From contig NZ_RWIR01000045.1 of NCBI RefSeq assembly GCF_009764265.1, positions 62,001 through 126,000 of the forward strand: 64,000 nt of DNA, in the 5' to 3' direction. The DNA is from Pseudomonas sp. PB101 (GTDB lineage: Bacteria > Pseudomonadota > Gammaproteobacteria > Pseudomonadales > Pseudomonadaceae). The position numbers were made by a program, and so were the translations under genes. This document shows, in pieces, positions 53,827 through 63,558 of this stretch (within the stretch, counting starts at the first letter, position 1; every line of letters starts with the position of its first letter). Below the pieces are notes generated by a model. That model saw only the letters and a program-made list of their open reading frames with translations, was not told the DNA's origin and did not search any database.

Positions 53827-54202
53827 ATCAATGTCGTACACAAAATTTGTCCTCACAGAAGACCAAATGTGGCAGCAACTGTCTTGACCATGCCACTCGT
53901 CATCGCCATTCGGCACCTTCCCGCAACATGGCATTCAGCCTGATCAGCAAGACACAAATGCAGGCAAGAGCGCGACTTTCGCGCTCTTGCCTCGCTCCCG
54001 ATCATTGCCTGCTTCAAAAATCACACCGCACTCAGTGACCGCTCGTCTCAACTGGTATTTCTGACAGTAGTAAAGTGCGCTGGACGTAATAATACTCGAA
54101 CATTATTTGGTGACGTTGGATTGGACTTTTCGTTCTAGTGCAAAGGGTTGGTTTTCTATCTGTCCGTGAATGATTACCGCTCTATTAATGGAGGACTCGT
54201 GT
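53827..54202. other. Intergenic stretch before the secreted deacetylase
   Basis: These 376 bases hold a 13-base-pair perfect hairpin (53963-53991) and become A/T-rich after about 54040, matching the composition of the next gene. No convincing promoter, tRNA or integration repeat is seen; GGAGG at 54190-54194 serves the next gene. Confidence 0.6.
53963..53991. terminator. Long perfect hairpin, possible terminator
   Basis: GGCAAGAGCGCGA (53963-53975) and its exact complement (53979-53991) enclose a three-base loop. The stem is stable, but no T-run follows on either side, so a role as a terminator for the chemotaxis operon is only likely. Confidence 0.5.
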
Positions 54203-56656
54203 ATGGAAACCAAGCTGGAGTATGGGGTTAAACTTTTTTTGCTGCGGCGTGCAAGAGCATTGGCGATACTGGTGCTCGCATTGAGTGGCACCGCTTTCGC
54301 AAGTGAGTCATTTAAGATAATTCCCTACGGTGGGTTGAATCCAGAACGTGCAGCTTGTTCTGGAAATCATCTTGTTAGTGTTGTCGCTCATATGGATGAT
54401 GATCTGCTATTTGTTGAATCCGGCATATCAGAGGTCTTGGCTCAAGGTGGTTGTGTTACGGTTATTTTTATGGTTGGTGGGAGTTCTGGAGCGGGGTTTG
54501 AGTATGTGCTGAAACGAGAAAGAGCCTCCGAAAAAGCTTACGAAAGGATGCTGGGAGTCCGTACGGAATGGGCACCTTCTATAATTGAAGTCGGTCTCGT
54601 GAGCTTGAGAAGTGTAGTGGCTACTGCTAATTCAAGGTTAAGGTTGATTTTTTTAAGGGTGAAAGGTGGGCATGTCAGAGGTGGAGAAGTTCCTTTGGCA
54701 GATATGTTTGATTCTAACAGTCATGTGGTTAGCTGGTCGTATACAAATGATGTCTCGGGCCCAGCGAATATTTATACCAAGGCTACATTGGTTATGAACC
54801 TGGCGAAAATTATCGAGGGGTTGGGTGCAACGAAAGTGTATGCCTTGAATCCTGATACAACTCCCTATATTGAACACCCGGATCATATTTACTCAGCCCG
54901 ATTTGCGCGTGCTGCTCTTCGTAATGTGAGTCGAGATATTCCGGTTGCCTATCATGAAACCTATCCATCCGCCGGCGGTGTTGCATCGCTATCTCCAGAG
55001 GCTACACAGCGTAAGCGCGATATCGCTGCTACCTATTTTCATTATGAAGGAGCGGAGCCGGTAAGCAGTGTCTTTAGTGAGGCTACGTGGAATGGGAATT
55101 GGGTGGCTCGCAGGAATTTTAAACTGAGCAACGCTCACGAATTAGTACCAGAGGTAAACATCCCGCTGGAGCCTTTGGTTAACTTTGAAACTCAGCGGTG
55201 TTTGACTTCTAATGGAGAGGGAACAGAACCAGTCCTGTATGGGTGTAAGAAAGACGATGCACAGCTTTGGTCGTTTGTGCCCTCGTCAATCAAAGTGGGA
55301 GAAATGGGGGCTGCACTGTTAAAGAGTAAGTCGGGGCAGTGTGTTGCGATTGAAAATAATAGGTTAATCGAAAGGGGCTGCTCTGGAGGTGATGTCGCCC
55401 AGCAATGGACACCATGGGATTTCGGAAAAATATTTACGCCGCCGGTAGGCGCCGGTCGTTGCCTTGATGCATCGGCTGAATCATTAGTTAGCCATTGTGC
55501 ACAGTTCAATGGTGCCGCGTTATGGACAAGGAAAATAATTAATGTCGATAGCGACACAAAAGTCGAAGTTGCATTGGTAGGCGATGTTGTTGGTGATGGA
55601 ACAAGTAGTTTGGTGAAGGTGATCAGGCGTTCGGACGGCCCAGGGGTCGATGTATGGGTCTCTTCAACTAAAGATGGAATGGTTGAAAGTAAAGAGTGGT
55701 ATGCAGGGCGAGTGGCTTTTGATGCGGAGTCTTTACAGTTTACGTGTGGAAATAATGAAATTTGTTATGATCAATCTCGTTATTTGCTGGCTGATTTTGA
55801 TGGTGATGGCAAGGCTGATTTAATGGCAATTTCACCGGGAAAAGGCGGCGGAACTCTGTTCAGTCTGATGAAGAACCTTAACAATAATTTCGACCATCCT
55901 GAAGTATGGGCGACGTTAACTTCTCCATTTGATTATGAGCTTGCCCAGCAATACTTGGCGGGTGACTTTCGTGGTGTCGGCAAACAGGATGTGTTGATTG
56001 CGCATACCCGTGGCGATTCAGGTTTGAATTTTTGGGTGATGACGAATGAAGGAGGGGGGTTGAACGCTCCTTCCCTTTGGGCTCAAGCAGCAGGCCTTGG
56101 CAAGGCCGCGCATCTTTTTGTGGTTAATTCCGAGGGGGATGGTTTTTCAGATGTACTTGCGGTTGACTCGGTTGATGAGCATTTGAGGATGTCAGTACTT
56201 AAAAGTACGGGAAGCGGGTTTGTTGTTGGTCCGCCAAGAAATTACGTTGATTTTCACTATGCTCGATCAAAAATCGTCACAGTTAACTCACCTGTTACTC
56301 ATCTGACGGATGTTTGGGTTTTGCACGCAAGGGGCGACGGGGCTGCAACTAATTTTTGGAGGCTTGCCAATAATGGTGATGGATCATTTACGCCATCTGG
56401 ATCTCCTGTCTACCAGGATGCTTCTCTAGCGTGGGCCGATATACAGCCCTATGCACGAACGTCAGGGACAGGTAGTCAAATTTTACTGGTCCATCGTGTT
56501 AATAACCCCGTTGGGGAATATTATTGGCGAGTGGGTCCTGTCGGCGTGAAAGCGCTTAATCTGAATGCTACCGGAGTTCCATTGGATTTAATTAATTATG
56601 GTCAATTAGGCCTGTTTCAGTGGGCGAATCTGAAATGGCGGGCTCGTTTGAATTGA
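54203..56656 (+). CDS. Secreted PIG-L/LmbE deacetylase with ricin and FG-GAP/VCBS domains
   Basis: An 817-residue protein with a signal peptide (LAILVLALSGTAFA, cleavage near A33). The PIG-L domain (about 55-285) has AHMDDD (H63, D65, D66) and HPDH (225-228), the zinc and catalytic residues of N-acetylsugar deacetylases. A ricin-type trefoil follows (about 325-443; repeated AQLW/AQQW/AALW), then FG-GAP/VCBS-like repeats (about 450-817; DFDGDGKADL). It would act on an extracellular or periplasmic amino sugar polymer. ATG 54203 has GGAGG eight bases upstream; an ATG at 54170 lacks this. The gene is much more A/T-rich than its neighbours, a sign of transfer. Confidence 0.82.
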   Translation: METKLEYGVKLFLLRRARALAILVLALSGTAFASESFKIIPYGGLNPERAACSGNHLVSVVAHMDDDLLFVESGISEVLAQGGCVTVIFMVGGSSGAGFEYVLKRERASEKAYERMLGVRTEWAPSIIEVGLVSLRSVVATANSRLRLIFLRVKGGHVRGGEVPLADMFDSNSHVVSWSYTNDVSGPANIYTKATLVMNLAKIIEGLGATKVYALNPDTTPYIEHPDHIYSARFARAALRNVSRDIPVAYHETYPSAGGVASLSPEATQRKRDIAATYFHYEGAEPVSSVFSEATWNGNWVARRNFKLSNAHELVPEVNIPLEPLVNFETQRCLTSNGEGTEPVLYGCKKDDAQLWSFVPSSIKVGEMGAALLKSKSGQCVAIENNRLIERGCSGGDVAQQWTPWDFGKIFTPPVGAGRCLDASAESLVSHCAQFNGAALWTRKIINVDSDTKVEVALVGDVVGDGTSSLVKVIRRSDGPGVDVWVSSTKDGMVESKEWYAGRVAFDAESLQFTCGNNEICYDQSRYLLADFDGDGKADLMAISPGKGGGTLFSLMKNLNNNFDHPEVWATLTSPFDYELAQQYLAGDFRGVGKQDVLIAHTRGDSGLNFWVMTNEGGGLNAPSLWAQAAGLGKAAHLFVVNSEGDGFSDVLAVDSVDEHLRMSVLKSTGSGFVVGPPRNYVDFHYARSKIVTVNSPVTHLTDVWVLHARGDGAATNFWRLANNGDGSFTPSGSPVYQDASLAWADIQPYARTSGTGSQILLVHRVNNPVGEYYWRVGPVGVKALNLNATGVPLDLINYGQLGLFQWANLKWRARLN

Positions 56657-56711
56657 AAGAGGAACCGTGCGGATTTATATGAGCAGTGCAACATGGCGAT
56701 GTGTAAAGTAG

Positions 56712-57041
56712 TTAGTAGTCATCGCCACGTTCCGTTATGTCTTTTTCCTGCAAGGGCATCTGCGGCCCTATCGCCGTCGGAAACTTCCCCTTCAAACTCC
56801 ACGCAAACGCAATGATCTCGGCAATCGTCAGATAGAGCTCCTGGGGAATGCTGTCCCCCAGTTCCATTCTCGCCAACAGTCTCACCAGTTCGGCGTTTTC
56901 GTAGATCGGCACTTCGCAGTCGCGGGCGATGCGCAGGATTTCTTCCGCGAGCTCCTCGTCGCCCTTGGCGGTGAGGGTCGGGGCGTGGGTGCCGTCGTAT
57001 TTGAGGGAGATGGCCTGGCGTGGGGTGTTGGGGTTTTTCAT
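56712..57041 (-). CDS. FlhB C-terminal-domain-like protein
   Basis: A 109-residue protein matching only the cytoplasmic part of FlhB (RQAISLKYDGTHAPTLTAKG compares with the segment after NPTH in the flhB of this locus). It has no membrane helices, and the autocleavage tetrapeptide is replaced by NTPR, so it cannot undergo the FlhB switch. Related stand-alone proteins (FlhX, YlqH) can partly replace the cleaved FlhB C-terminus. It starts at the ATG ending 57041, overlapping the stop of the FliK-like gene (ATGA), and faces the deacetylase gene tail to tail. Confidence 0.82.
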   Translation of the reverse strand: MKNPNTPRQAISLKYDGTHAPTLTAKGDEELAEEILRIARDCEVPIYENAELVRLLARMELGDSIPQELYLTIAEIIAFAWSLKGKFPTAIGPQMPLQEKDITERGDDY

Positions 57042-58600
57042 GCGGTTTCGTCGACCCAGCGTTGTTCGAGGCGGGTTTGTGGGCCTTGGGGTGGCGTGCC
57101 GAGGTGGCAATCGAGGTCGCCGACGTTGAGGCCGGCGGACAGCAGGCGATCACGCAGCCCGGCCAGGTTGCTTTCGATCAGGCTGGCGGTGTACGGCTTT
57201 TCGGCCCAGAGCTGGCCGGAAAGGCTGCCGGTGATCAGTTGCGCCTGGATTTGCAGCGGCCCCAAGGGCTCCATGGCGAAGGCCAGTTCCACTCGCCACA
57301 GCTGTTGCTTGGGTTCGCGTTCTTCGCGACGTTCCTTTGGCTGTTCTTTTTCGGGTGAGTCTTCACGCTGGAACTTGACCTGCAGCGGCACGATGTCTTG
57401 CATGTTGCGCATCGGGATTTCCATCTGCCAGGTGCTCATCAGCCGTCCGTCGGCGGTGACGCCGGTTTGCTCCAGGCTCGACAGCTGATGGCTTTGCAGG
57501 CGCGAAACCGCGGCGGCGGCCAGGCGCAGAAGGTGTTCGAGGTCGCCTTCACCGTCGGAGCTTTGCAGCAGGCGTTCGGGCAGCGGGAAGCCGCTCGGCG
57601 ACGGTTTGGCACTGACCTGGCCGAGCATGCCCAGGGCATTGCGGACAAAATTCGGCATGGCCTGGGCCAGGGTATTGGCGGCGATGATCGCGCCGAGGCT
57701 GGTGTTGGCCGGCAAGCCCTGACTCAGTTGCGCGACCAGTTTGAGCAAATCGCCTTTCATGTCCGGCGTCAGCGTCGGGTTTTGCCCGCTCAACAGTTTG
57801 CTTTCGAGAAAAGCGCCGCTGCCGGCCAGCGCCAGCGCCAGGCCCTTGGCAGTGCTCAGTTGCTGGACATCCGGCAGGCCGGCGAGCAGGCGGGTGGCGG
57901 CGCTGCGCAGTTCGGTGGAGGTCTGGTCCGAGGCAGGAAGGTTCTGCAGTAGCTTGAGCAAGCCATCCAGCGAGCCCTGGCGGCTTTGCTGGTCGACCAG
58001 TTGCCGGGTCACCGCCAGTTGTTCCTGGCGGCTGCTCAGTGGCACGAATTTCAATGTCTGGCTGTCCTGCACCTGCGCACTCAGCAGGGTGCCGATGCGC
58101 AAGGGCTGCGAACTGTCGATGTTCAGGGTGCTGCCGCTCAGTGCGGTGTTGAGCAGGCTCACCATCGAGCGAAACACCATGGGCTGGCCCGGCACCTGCG
58201 GCAGCACTTGCGAGGTCAGCACCTTGCCCTGCAGCAGGGTGCCCACGGGCAATTGCGCGGTATCGATGCGGGTGAGGGTGGCAACACTGGAGGCAATGGC
58301 CTGTTGCACCGTCACGGCCAGGTTGCCGGCCGAGGGCTGGCTGACGAGCAGCGTCGTGCCCTGGGCGAGCGGTTGATTGCTGGTGGTCTGGACCGTGGTC
58401 TGGCGTCCGCTGTCGAGGGTGACCTTGAGCAGCATCTGGAAAGTCTGATCCGCCTGCTTGAGCGACAGCACTTCGGCCTGGGCGGTCTGACCGACGCTGA
58501 TCAAACCTTCCACCGGCGTCAGCAACTTGAGCAGTTCACCGCTGACCGCCGGCGCACGCGAGGTCGCCGGGAGGGTTTGCGGTAGCGGGAGGATGTTCAT
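57038..58600 (-). CDS. Second FliK-like hook-length control protein
   Basis: A 520-residue Gln/Leu/Ser-rich protein with a Flg_hook-type C-terminal region (about 385-475: MSTWQMEIPMRNMQDIVPLQ, LWRVELAFAMEPLGPLQIQA). The N-terminal part is more ordered than in the fliK at 32068, with repeated beta-like segments. ATG at 58600 is preferred because AGGCGA lies five bases before it; ATG at 58612 would add four residues. Coupling to the FlhB-like gene recalls the FliK-FlhB pair of flagellar export, suggesting both act together on substrate switching; this is inference. Confidence 0.75.
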   Translation of the reverse strand: MNILPLPQTLPATSRAPAVSGELLKLLTPVEGLISVGQTAQAEVLSLKQADQTFQMLLKVTLDSGRQTTVQTTSNQPLAQGTTLLVSQPSAGNLAVTVQQAIASSVATLTRIDTAQLPVGTLLQGKVLTSQVLPQVPGQPMVFRSMVSLLNTALSGSTLNIDSSQPLRIGTLLSAQVQDSQTLKFVPLSSRQEQLAVTRQLVDQQSRQGSLDGLLKLLQNLPASDQTSTELRSAATRLLAGLPDVQQLSTAKGLALALAGSGAFLESKLLSGQNPTLTPDMKGDLLKLVAQLSQGLPANTSLGAIIAANTLAQAMPNFVRNALGMLGQVSAKPSPSGFPLPERLLQSSDGEGDLEHLLRLAAAAVSRLQSHQLSSLEQTGVTADGRLMSTWQMEIPMRNMQDIVPLQVKFQREDSPEKEQPKERREEREPKQQLWRVELAFAMEPLGPLQIQAQLITGSLSGQLWAEKPYTASLIESNLAGLRDRLLSAGLNVGDLDCHLGTPPQGPQTRLEQRWVDETA

Positions 58601-58640
58601 TTCGCCTGTCATACGCGGTCACAACCTGAGGAAAATGCAC

Positions 58641-58669
58641 TCTTTAGAGTAGGATCTGGCATGTATAAT
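58641..58669 (+). promoter_or_regulatory. Possible sigma-70 promoter of the ccm operon
   Basis: A perfect TATAAT at 58664-58669 is preceded 17 bases earlier by a weak TCTTTA. It lies 142 bases before ccmA in the divergent gap with the FliK-like gene. Confidence 0.45.
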
Positions 58670-58811
58670 GCCGCGCCGTTGTATCCAAAAATGGCGAAAA
58701 CTTTGCAATTGTTTGACGCAGCTCTCTAGAACAAGACGTCATTGCATCTATGCTGCATCTCTTTAACGGCCGCGCCAGTGCCGACTTGAACCGTATAAGG
58801 CCCGTGAACCC

Positions 58812-59447
58812 TTGACCAGTCCTGTCCTGCAAACCGTTGCCCTTGCCTGTGAGCGAGACCTTCGGCTGCTCTTCGAAAATCTCGATTTGCGACTGGCCAG
58901 TGGCGAAATGGTACAAATCAGCGGCCCCAACGGCAGCGGCAAGACCAGCCTGTTGCGCCTGCTCTCGGGGCTGATGCAGCCGACCGCCGGTCAGGTGCTG
59001 CTCAACGGCCAGCCGCTGAACGAGCAACGCGGTGAGCTGGCGCGCAACCTGCTGTGGATCGGCCACGCGGCCGGGATCAAGGATTTGCTGACGCCGGAAG
59101 AGAACCTGAGCTGGCTGTGTGCCTTGCATCACCCGGCAAGCCATGAGGCGATCTGGCAGGCGCTGGCCGCGGTCGGGCTGCGTGGTTTCGAGGATGTTCC
59201 CTGTCATACGTTGTCCGCTGGTCAGCAGCGCCGCGTCGCGCTGGCGCGCCTGTACCTGGACAGCCCGCCGCTGTGGATCCTCGATGAACCCTTTACCGCC
59301 CTCGACAAGCAGGGCGTTGCGCAACTTGAAGAACACCTGGCCGGCCACTGCGAGCGCGGCGGCATGGTGGTGTTGACCACTCATCACACGCTGAGCCGGA
59401 TGCCGGCCGGTTATCGTGACATCGATCTGGGGAGCTGGGCCGTATGA
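58812..59447 (+). CDS. ccmA: CcmA, heme exporter ATP-binding subunit
   Basis: A 211-residue ABC ATPase with Walker A GPNGSGKT (38-45), signature [10 protein letters not shown] and Walker [13 protein letters not shown]. With CcmB and CcmC it releases holo-CcmE from CcmC during cytochrome c maturation. The start is TTG 58812, the only suitable codon before the conserved N-terminus ([14 protein letters not shown]). It overlaps ccmB by four bases. Confidence 0.95.
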   Translation: MTSPVLQTVALACERDLRLLFENLDLRLASGEMVQISGPNGSGKTSLLRLLSGLMQPTAGQVLLNGQPLNEQRGELARNLLWIGHAAGIKDLLTPEENLSWLCALHHPASHEAIWQALAAVGLRGFEDVPCHTLSAGQQRRVALARLYLDSPPLWILDEPFTALDKQGVAQLEEHLAGHCERGGMVVLTTHHTLSRMPAGYRDIDLGSWAV

Positions 59448-60112
59448 GTGTTTTCGGCCTGTTGGTCGCCCGTGAGGCCCGTCTGCTGTTCCGCCGTCCT
59501 GCGGAGCTGGCCAATCCGTTGGTTTTCTTCGCCATTGTGGTTTCGCTGTTCCCGCTGGCGGTCGGCCCCGAGTCTCAATTGTTGCAAACCTTGTCTCCGG
59601 GGCTGGTCTGGGTCGCGGCTCTTTTATCGGTTTTGCTCTCGCTGGACGGGCTTTTCCGCAGTGATTTCGAAGACGGATCCCTCGAACAGTGGGTCCTTTC
59701 GCCGCACCCCCTGGCTCTTCTGGTTTTGGCCAAGGTGCTGGCACACTGGGCTTTTTCCGGCCTGGCACTGGTTTTGCTCGCACCCTTGCTGGCGTTGATG
59801 CTCGGTTTGCCTGCCGCCTGTCTGCCGGTGTTGCTGCTTTCGCTGCTGCTCGGTACACCGGTACTGAGCCTGCTCGGTGCGGTGGGGGCGGCACTGACCG
59901 TGGGCCTGAAGCGCGGTGGCCTGTTACTGGCACTGCTGATTCTGCCGCTGTACATCCCGGTGTTGATCCTTGGCAGTGGCGCCTTGCAGGCTGCCTTGCA
60001 GGGCATGCCGGCGACCGGTTATCTGTTGTGGCTTGGTAGCCTGACCGCCCTGGCGATAACCCTGACACCCTTTGCAATAGCTGCTGGCCTGAAGATCAGC
60101 GTCGGCGAATAA
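59444..60112 (+). CDS. ccmB: CcmB, heme exporter permease subunit
   Basis: A 222-residue polytopic protein with six hydrophobic helices. [20 protein letters not shown] at the N-terminus and [20 protein letters not shown] with the following [13 protein letters not shown] are CcmB signatures. It is the membrane partner of CcmA. The start overlaps ccmA; a 73-base gap with a small palindrome separates it from ccmC. Confidence 0.95.
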   Translation: MSVFGLLVAREARLLFRRPAELANPLVFFAIVVSLFPLAVGPESQLLQTLSPGLVWVAALLSVLLSLDGLFRSDFEDGSLEQWVLSPHPLALLVLAKVLAHWAFSGLALVLLAPLLALMLGLPAACLPVLLLSLLLGTPVLSLLGAVGAALTVGLKRGGLLLALLILPLYIPVLILGSGALQAALQGMPATGYLLWLGSLTALAITLTPFAIAAGLKISVGE

Positions 60113-60119
60113 TGAGGTC

Positions 60120-60136
60120 TGATCAAATTTTGATCA
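60120..60136. other. Perfect 17-base palindrome between ccmB and ccmC
   Basis: TGATCAAA-T-TTTGATCA is perfectly symmetric and could be a regulator site or a chance A/T-rich palindrome. It begins seven bases after the ccmB stop. Confidence 0.4.
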
Positions 60137-60185
60137 GCAAAGACCCAAGCTCTTCACAGTAAAGAGCAACCGTGATGGAAACAGT

Positions 60186-60941
60186 ATGAACTGGACGTGG
60201 TTTCACAAACTCGGCTCGCCCAAATGGTTTTACGGCATCAGCGGCAGAATGCTGCCCTGGTTGAGCGTCGCGGCGTTGCTGCTGATCAGCGTTGGCGTGG
60301 TCTGGGGCCTGGCCTTCGCGCCGCCGGACTATCAGCAGGGCAACAGCTTTCGCATCATCTATATCCACGTCCCGGCCGCCATGCTGGCGCAGTCCATCTA
60401 CGTGATGCTGGCCGTGTGCGGCATCGTCGGTCTGGTATGGAAGATGAAACTGGCCGACGTCGCCCTGCAATGCGCGGCGCCCATCGGTGCCTGGATGACC
60501 GCCGTGGCGCTGGTCACCGGGGCGATCTGGGGCAAGCCGACCTGGGGCTCGTGGTGGGTCTGGGATGCACGCCTGACGTCGATGCTTATCCTGCTGTTCC
60601 TGTACTTCGGTCTCATTGCACTGGGCAACGCCATCAGCAATCGTGACAGCGCCGCCAAGGCCTGTGCGGTGCTGGCGATCGTCGGCGTGATCAACATCCC
60701 GATCATCAAGTACTCGGTGGAGTGGTGGAACACCCTGCACCAGGGCGCAACCTTCACCCTCACCGAAAAACCGGCGATGCCCGCCGAGATGTGGCTGCCA
60801 TTGCTGCTGACAGCGTTGGGTTTCTACTGTTTCTTCGGCGCGGTGCTGTTGCTGCGCATGCGTCTTGAAGTGCTCAAGCGCGAAGCCCGGGCCAGTTGGG
60901 TGAAAGCGGAAGTGGAAAACAGCCTGGAGGTCGCTCGATGA
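60186..60941 (+). CDS. ccmC: CcmC, heme transfer protein to CcmE
   Basis: A 251-residue protein of six transmembrane helices with the heme-handling tryptophan-rich motif [12 protein letters not shown] in a periplasmic loop and flanking histidines ([24 protein letters not shown]). It presents heme to CcmE. Four bases overlap with ccmD. Confidence 0.95.
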   Translation: MNWTWFHKLGSPKWFYGISGRMLPWLSVAALLLISVGVVWGLAFAPPDYQQGNSFRIIYIHVPAAMLAQSIYVMLAVCGIVGLVWKMKLADVALQCAAPIGAWMTAVALVTGAIWGKPTWGSWWVWDARLTSMLILLFLYFGLIALGNAISNRDSAAKACAVLAIVGVINIPIIKYSVEWWNTLHQGATFTLTEKPAMPAEMWLPLLLTALGFYCFFGAVLLLRMRLEVLKREARASWVKAEVENSLEVAR

Positions 60942-61114
60942 GTTTTGCTTCATTCGGCGACTTCATCGCCATGGGTCATCATGGCCTGTATGTCTGGTCA
61001 GCCTATGGCATCTGCCTGGCGGTATTGGCCCTCAACGTGGCGGCGCCGATCCTGGCCCGCAAGCGGTATCTGCAACAAGAGGCGCGTCGTCTGCGCCGGG
61101 AGAACGGCAAGTGA
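60938..61114 (+). CDS. ccmD: CcmD, small heme exporter protein
   Basis: A 58-residue membrane peptide with one transmembrane helix ([20 protein letters not shown]) and a basic cytoplasmic tail (RRLRRENGK). It helps release holo-CcmE from CcmABC. ATG 60938 has GGAGG upstream; overlaps with both neighbours are four bases. Confidence 0.92.
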   Translation: MSFASFGDFIAMGHHGLYVWSAYGICLAVLALNVAAPILARKRYLQQEARRLRRENGK

Positions 61115-61566
61115 ATCCGCTGCGCAAAAAGCGTCTTATCATCATTCTTGCGATCCTGGTCGGGGTCGGCGCTGCCGTTGGCCTGGCCCTGAGCGCCCTG
61201 CAGCAGAACATCAACCTGTTTTACACACCAACGCAGATCGCCAATGGCGAAGCGCCACAAGACACACGCATCCGTGCCGGCGGCATGGTCGAGGCCGGTT
61301 CCTTGCAGCGCTCCGGCGACTCGCTGGACGTGAAATTCGTCGTCACCGATTTCAACAAATCCGTGACCATCACTTATCGCGGCATCCTCCCGGACCTGTT
61401 CCGCGAAGGGCAGGGCATCGTCGCCCTGGGCAAGCTCAACGCCGATGGCGTGGTGGTGGCCGATGAAGTGCTGGCCAAGCACGACGAGAAATACATGCCG
61501 CCGGAAGTGACCAAGGCGCTGAAAGACAGCGGCCAGTCGGCACCCACTCCCGCGAAAGAGGGCTAA
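61111..61566 (+). CDS. ccmE: CcmE, periplasmic heme chaperone
   Basis: A 151-residue membrane-anchored protein with N-terminal helix ([20 protein letters not shown]) and an OB-fold. The heme-binding motif is H124-x3-Y128 ([10 protein letters not shown]), where the histidine attaches heme covalently. It carries heme from CcmC to CcmF. Confidence 0.96.
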   Translation: MNPLRKKRLIIILAILVGVGAAVGLALSALQQNINLFYTPTQIANGEAPQDTRIRAGGMVEAGSLQRSGDSLDVKFVVTDFNKSVTITYRGILPDLFREGQGIVALGKLNADGVVVADEVLAKHDEKYMPPEVTKALKDSGQSAPTPAKEG

Positions 61567-61569
61567 CTG

Positions 61570-63558
61570 ATGACAGCTGGAATCTTCATCCCCGAATTGG
61601 GCCACCTGGCCATGATCCTGGCGCTGTGTTTCGCGCTGGTCCAGGCCGTGGTGCCATTGGTCGGTGCCTGGCGCGGTGACCGCTTCTGGATGAGCCTGGC
61701 CCAGCCGGCCGCGTGGGGGCAGTTCGCGTTTTTGCTGTTCGCCTTCGGCTGCCTGACCTACGCCTTCATGGTCGATGACTTCTCCGTGGCCTATGTGGCC
61801 AACAACTCCAACAGTGCCTTGCCGTGGTACTACAAGTTCAGCGCGGTGTGGGGTGCCCACGAAGGGTCCCTGCTGTTGTGGGCCCTGATTCTCGGCGGCT
61901 GGACCTTCGCGGTGTCGGTATTTTCCCGGCAGTTGCCGCAGGTCATGCTGGCCCGCGTGCTGGCGGTGATGGGCATGATCAGCACCGGTTTCATGCTGTT
62001 CCTGATCATGACCTCCAACCCGTTCAAGCGCATCCTGCCGCAAATGCCCACGGACGGCGCCGACCTCAACCCGCTGCTGCAGGACATCGGCCTGATCGTG
62101 CACCCGCCGATGCTGTACATGGGCTACGTCGGTTTCTCGGTGGCCTTCGCCTTCGCCATCGCCGCGCTGATGGGCGGTCGCCTGGATGCCGCGTGGGCGC
62201 GCTGGTCGCGGCCGTGGACCATCGTGGCCTGGGCGTTCCTCGGTATCGGCATCACCCTCGGCTCGTGGTGGGCGTACTACGAACTCGGCTGGGGCGGCTG
62301 GTGGTTCTGGGACCCGGTGGAAAACGCCTCGTTCATGCCATGGCTGGTGGGCACCGCACTGATTCACTCGTTGGCGGTCACGGAAAAACGTGGCGTGTTC
62401 AAGAGCTGGACCGTATTGCTGGCCATCGCCGCATTCTCCTTGAGCCTGCTGGGGACCTTCCTCGTGCGTTCCGGCGTGCTGACCTCGGTGCATGCGTTTG
62501 CGTCCGATCCGGAGCGCGGCGTGTTCATCCTGATTTTCCTGCTGTTCGTGGTCGGCGGTTCATTGACGCTGTTCGCCCTGCGCGCGCCGGTGGTCAAGAG
62601 CCAGGTCGGCTTCAACCTCTGGTCCCGGGAAACCCTGCTGCTGGGCAACAACCTGGTGCTGGTGGTGGCGGCTTCGATGATCCTGCTCGGCACCCTGTAT
62701 CCGCTGATTCTCGACGCCATGACCGGCGCCAAGCTGTCGGTCGGCCCGCCATACTTCAACGCGCTGTTCATTCCGTTGATGGGGTTGCTGATGGTGGTGA
62801 TGGCGGTAGGCATGCTGGTGCGCTGGAAAGACACGCCGGTGAAATGGCTGGTGAGCATGCTCACTCCGGTGCTGCTGGGCAGTGCGGCCATGGCCGTGGT
62901 GGCGGGTGTCGCCTACGGTGATTTCAACTGGGCCGTACTGGCGACTTTCATGCTCGCCGCCTGGGTGTTGCTGGCCGGTGTGCGCGACATCTTCGACAAG
63001 ACCCGCCACAAGGGCCTGATCAAAGGCTTGCCGACCCTGACCCGCAGCTACTGGGGCATGCAGGTCGCGCACCTGGGCATTGCCGTGTGTGCGCTGGGCG
63101 TCGTGCTGTCGAGCCAGAACAGTGCCGAGCGCGACCTGCGCCTGGCGCCGGGCGAGTCCATGGACCTGGCCGGTTACCACTTCGTCTTCGAGGGCGCCAA
63201 ACACTTCGAAGGCCCGAACTTCACCTCCGACAAGGGCACCGTGCGGGTGATCAAGGGCGGCAAGGAAGTCAGCGTGCTGCACCCGGAAAAACGCCTGTAC
63301 ACCGTGCAGAACTCGGTGATGACCGAAGCCGGCATCGACGCCGGGTTCACTCGCGATATCTACGTTGCCCTCGGCGAACCCCTGGGTGACGGCGCCTGGG
63401 CTGTGCGCGTGCACGTCAAACCGTTCGTGCGCTGGATCTGGTTCGGCGGTTTGCTGACAGGTTTCGGCGGCTTGTTGGCGGCGCTGGATCGGCGTTATCG
63501 GGTCAAGGTAAAATCCAAGGTGCGTGATGCACTGGGCATGTCGGGAGCCACTGCATGA
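61570..63558 (+). CDS. ccmF: CcmF, cytochrome c heme lyase subunit
   Basis: A 662-residue polytopic protein with about 15 hydrophobic segments and the periplasmic WWD domain GWGGWWFWDPVENASFMPW. Conserved histidines flank it (GAHEGSLLLW, VHPPMLYMGY). CcmF, with CcmH, attaches heme to apocytochrome c. It overlaps ccmG by four bases. Confidence 0.96.
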   Translation: MTAGIFIPELGHLAMILALCFALVQAVVPLVGAWRGDRFWMSLAQPAAWGQFAFLLFAFGCLTYAFMVDDFSVAYVANNSNSALPWYYKFSAVWGAHEGSLLLWALILGGWTFAVSVFSRQLPQVMLARVLAVMGMISTGFMLFLIMTSNPFKRILPQMPTDGADLNPLLQDIGLIVHPPMLYMGYVGFSVAFAFAIAALMGGRLDAAWARWSRPWTIVAWAFLGIGITLGSWWAYYELGWGGWWFWDPVENASFMPWLVGTALIHSLAVTEKRGVFKSWTVLLAIAAFSLSLLGTFLVRSGVLTSVHAFASDPERGVFILIFLLFVVGGSLTLFALRAPVVKSQVGFNLWSRETLLLGNNLVLVVAASMILLGTLYPLILDAMTGAKLSVGPPYFNALFIPLMGLLMVVMAVGMLVRWKDTPVKWLVSMLTPVLLGSAAMAVVAGVAYGDFNWAVLATFMLAAWVLLAGVRDIFDKTRHKGLIKGLPTLTRSYWGMQVAHLGIAVCALGVVLSSQNSAERDLRLAPGESMDLAGYHFVFEGAKHFEGPNFTSDKGTVRVIKGGKEVSVLHPEKRLYTVQNSVMTEAGIDAGFTRDIYVALGEPLGDGAWAVRVHVKPFVRWIWFGGLLTGFGGLLAALDRRYRVKVKSKVRDALGMSGATA

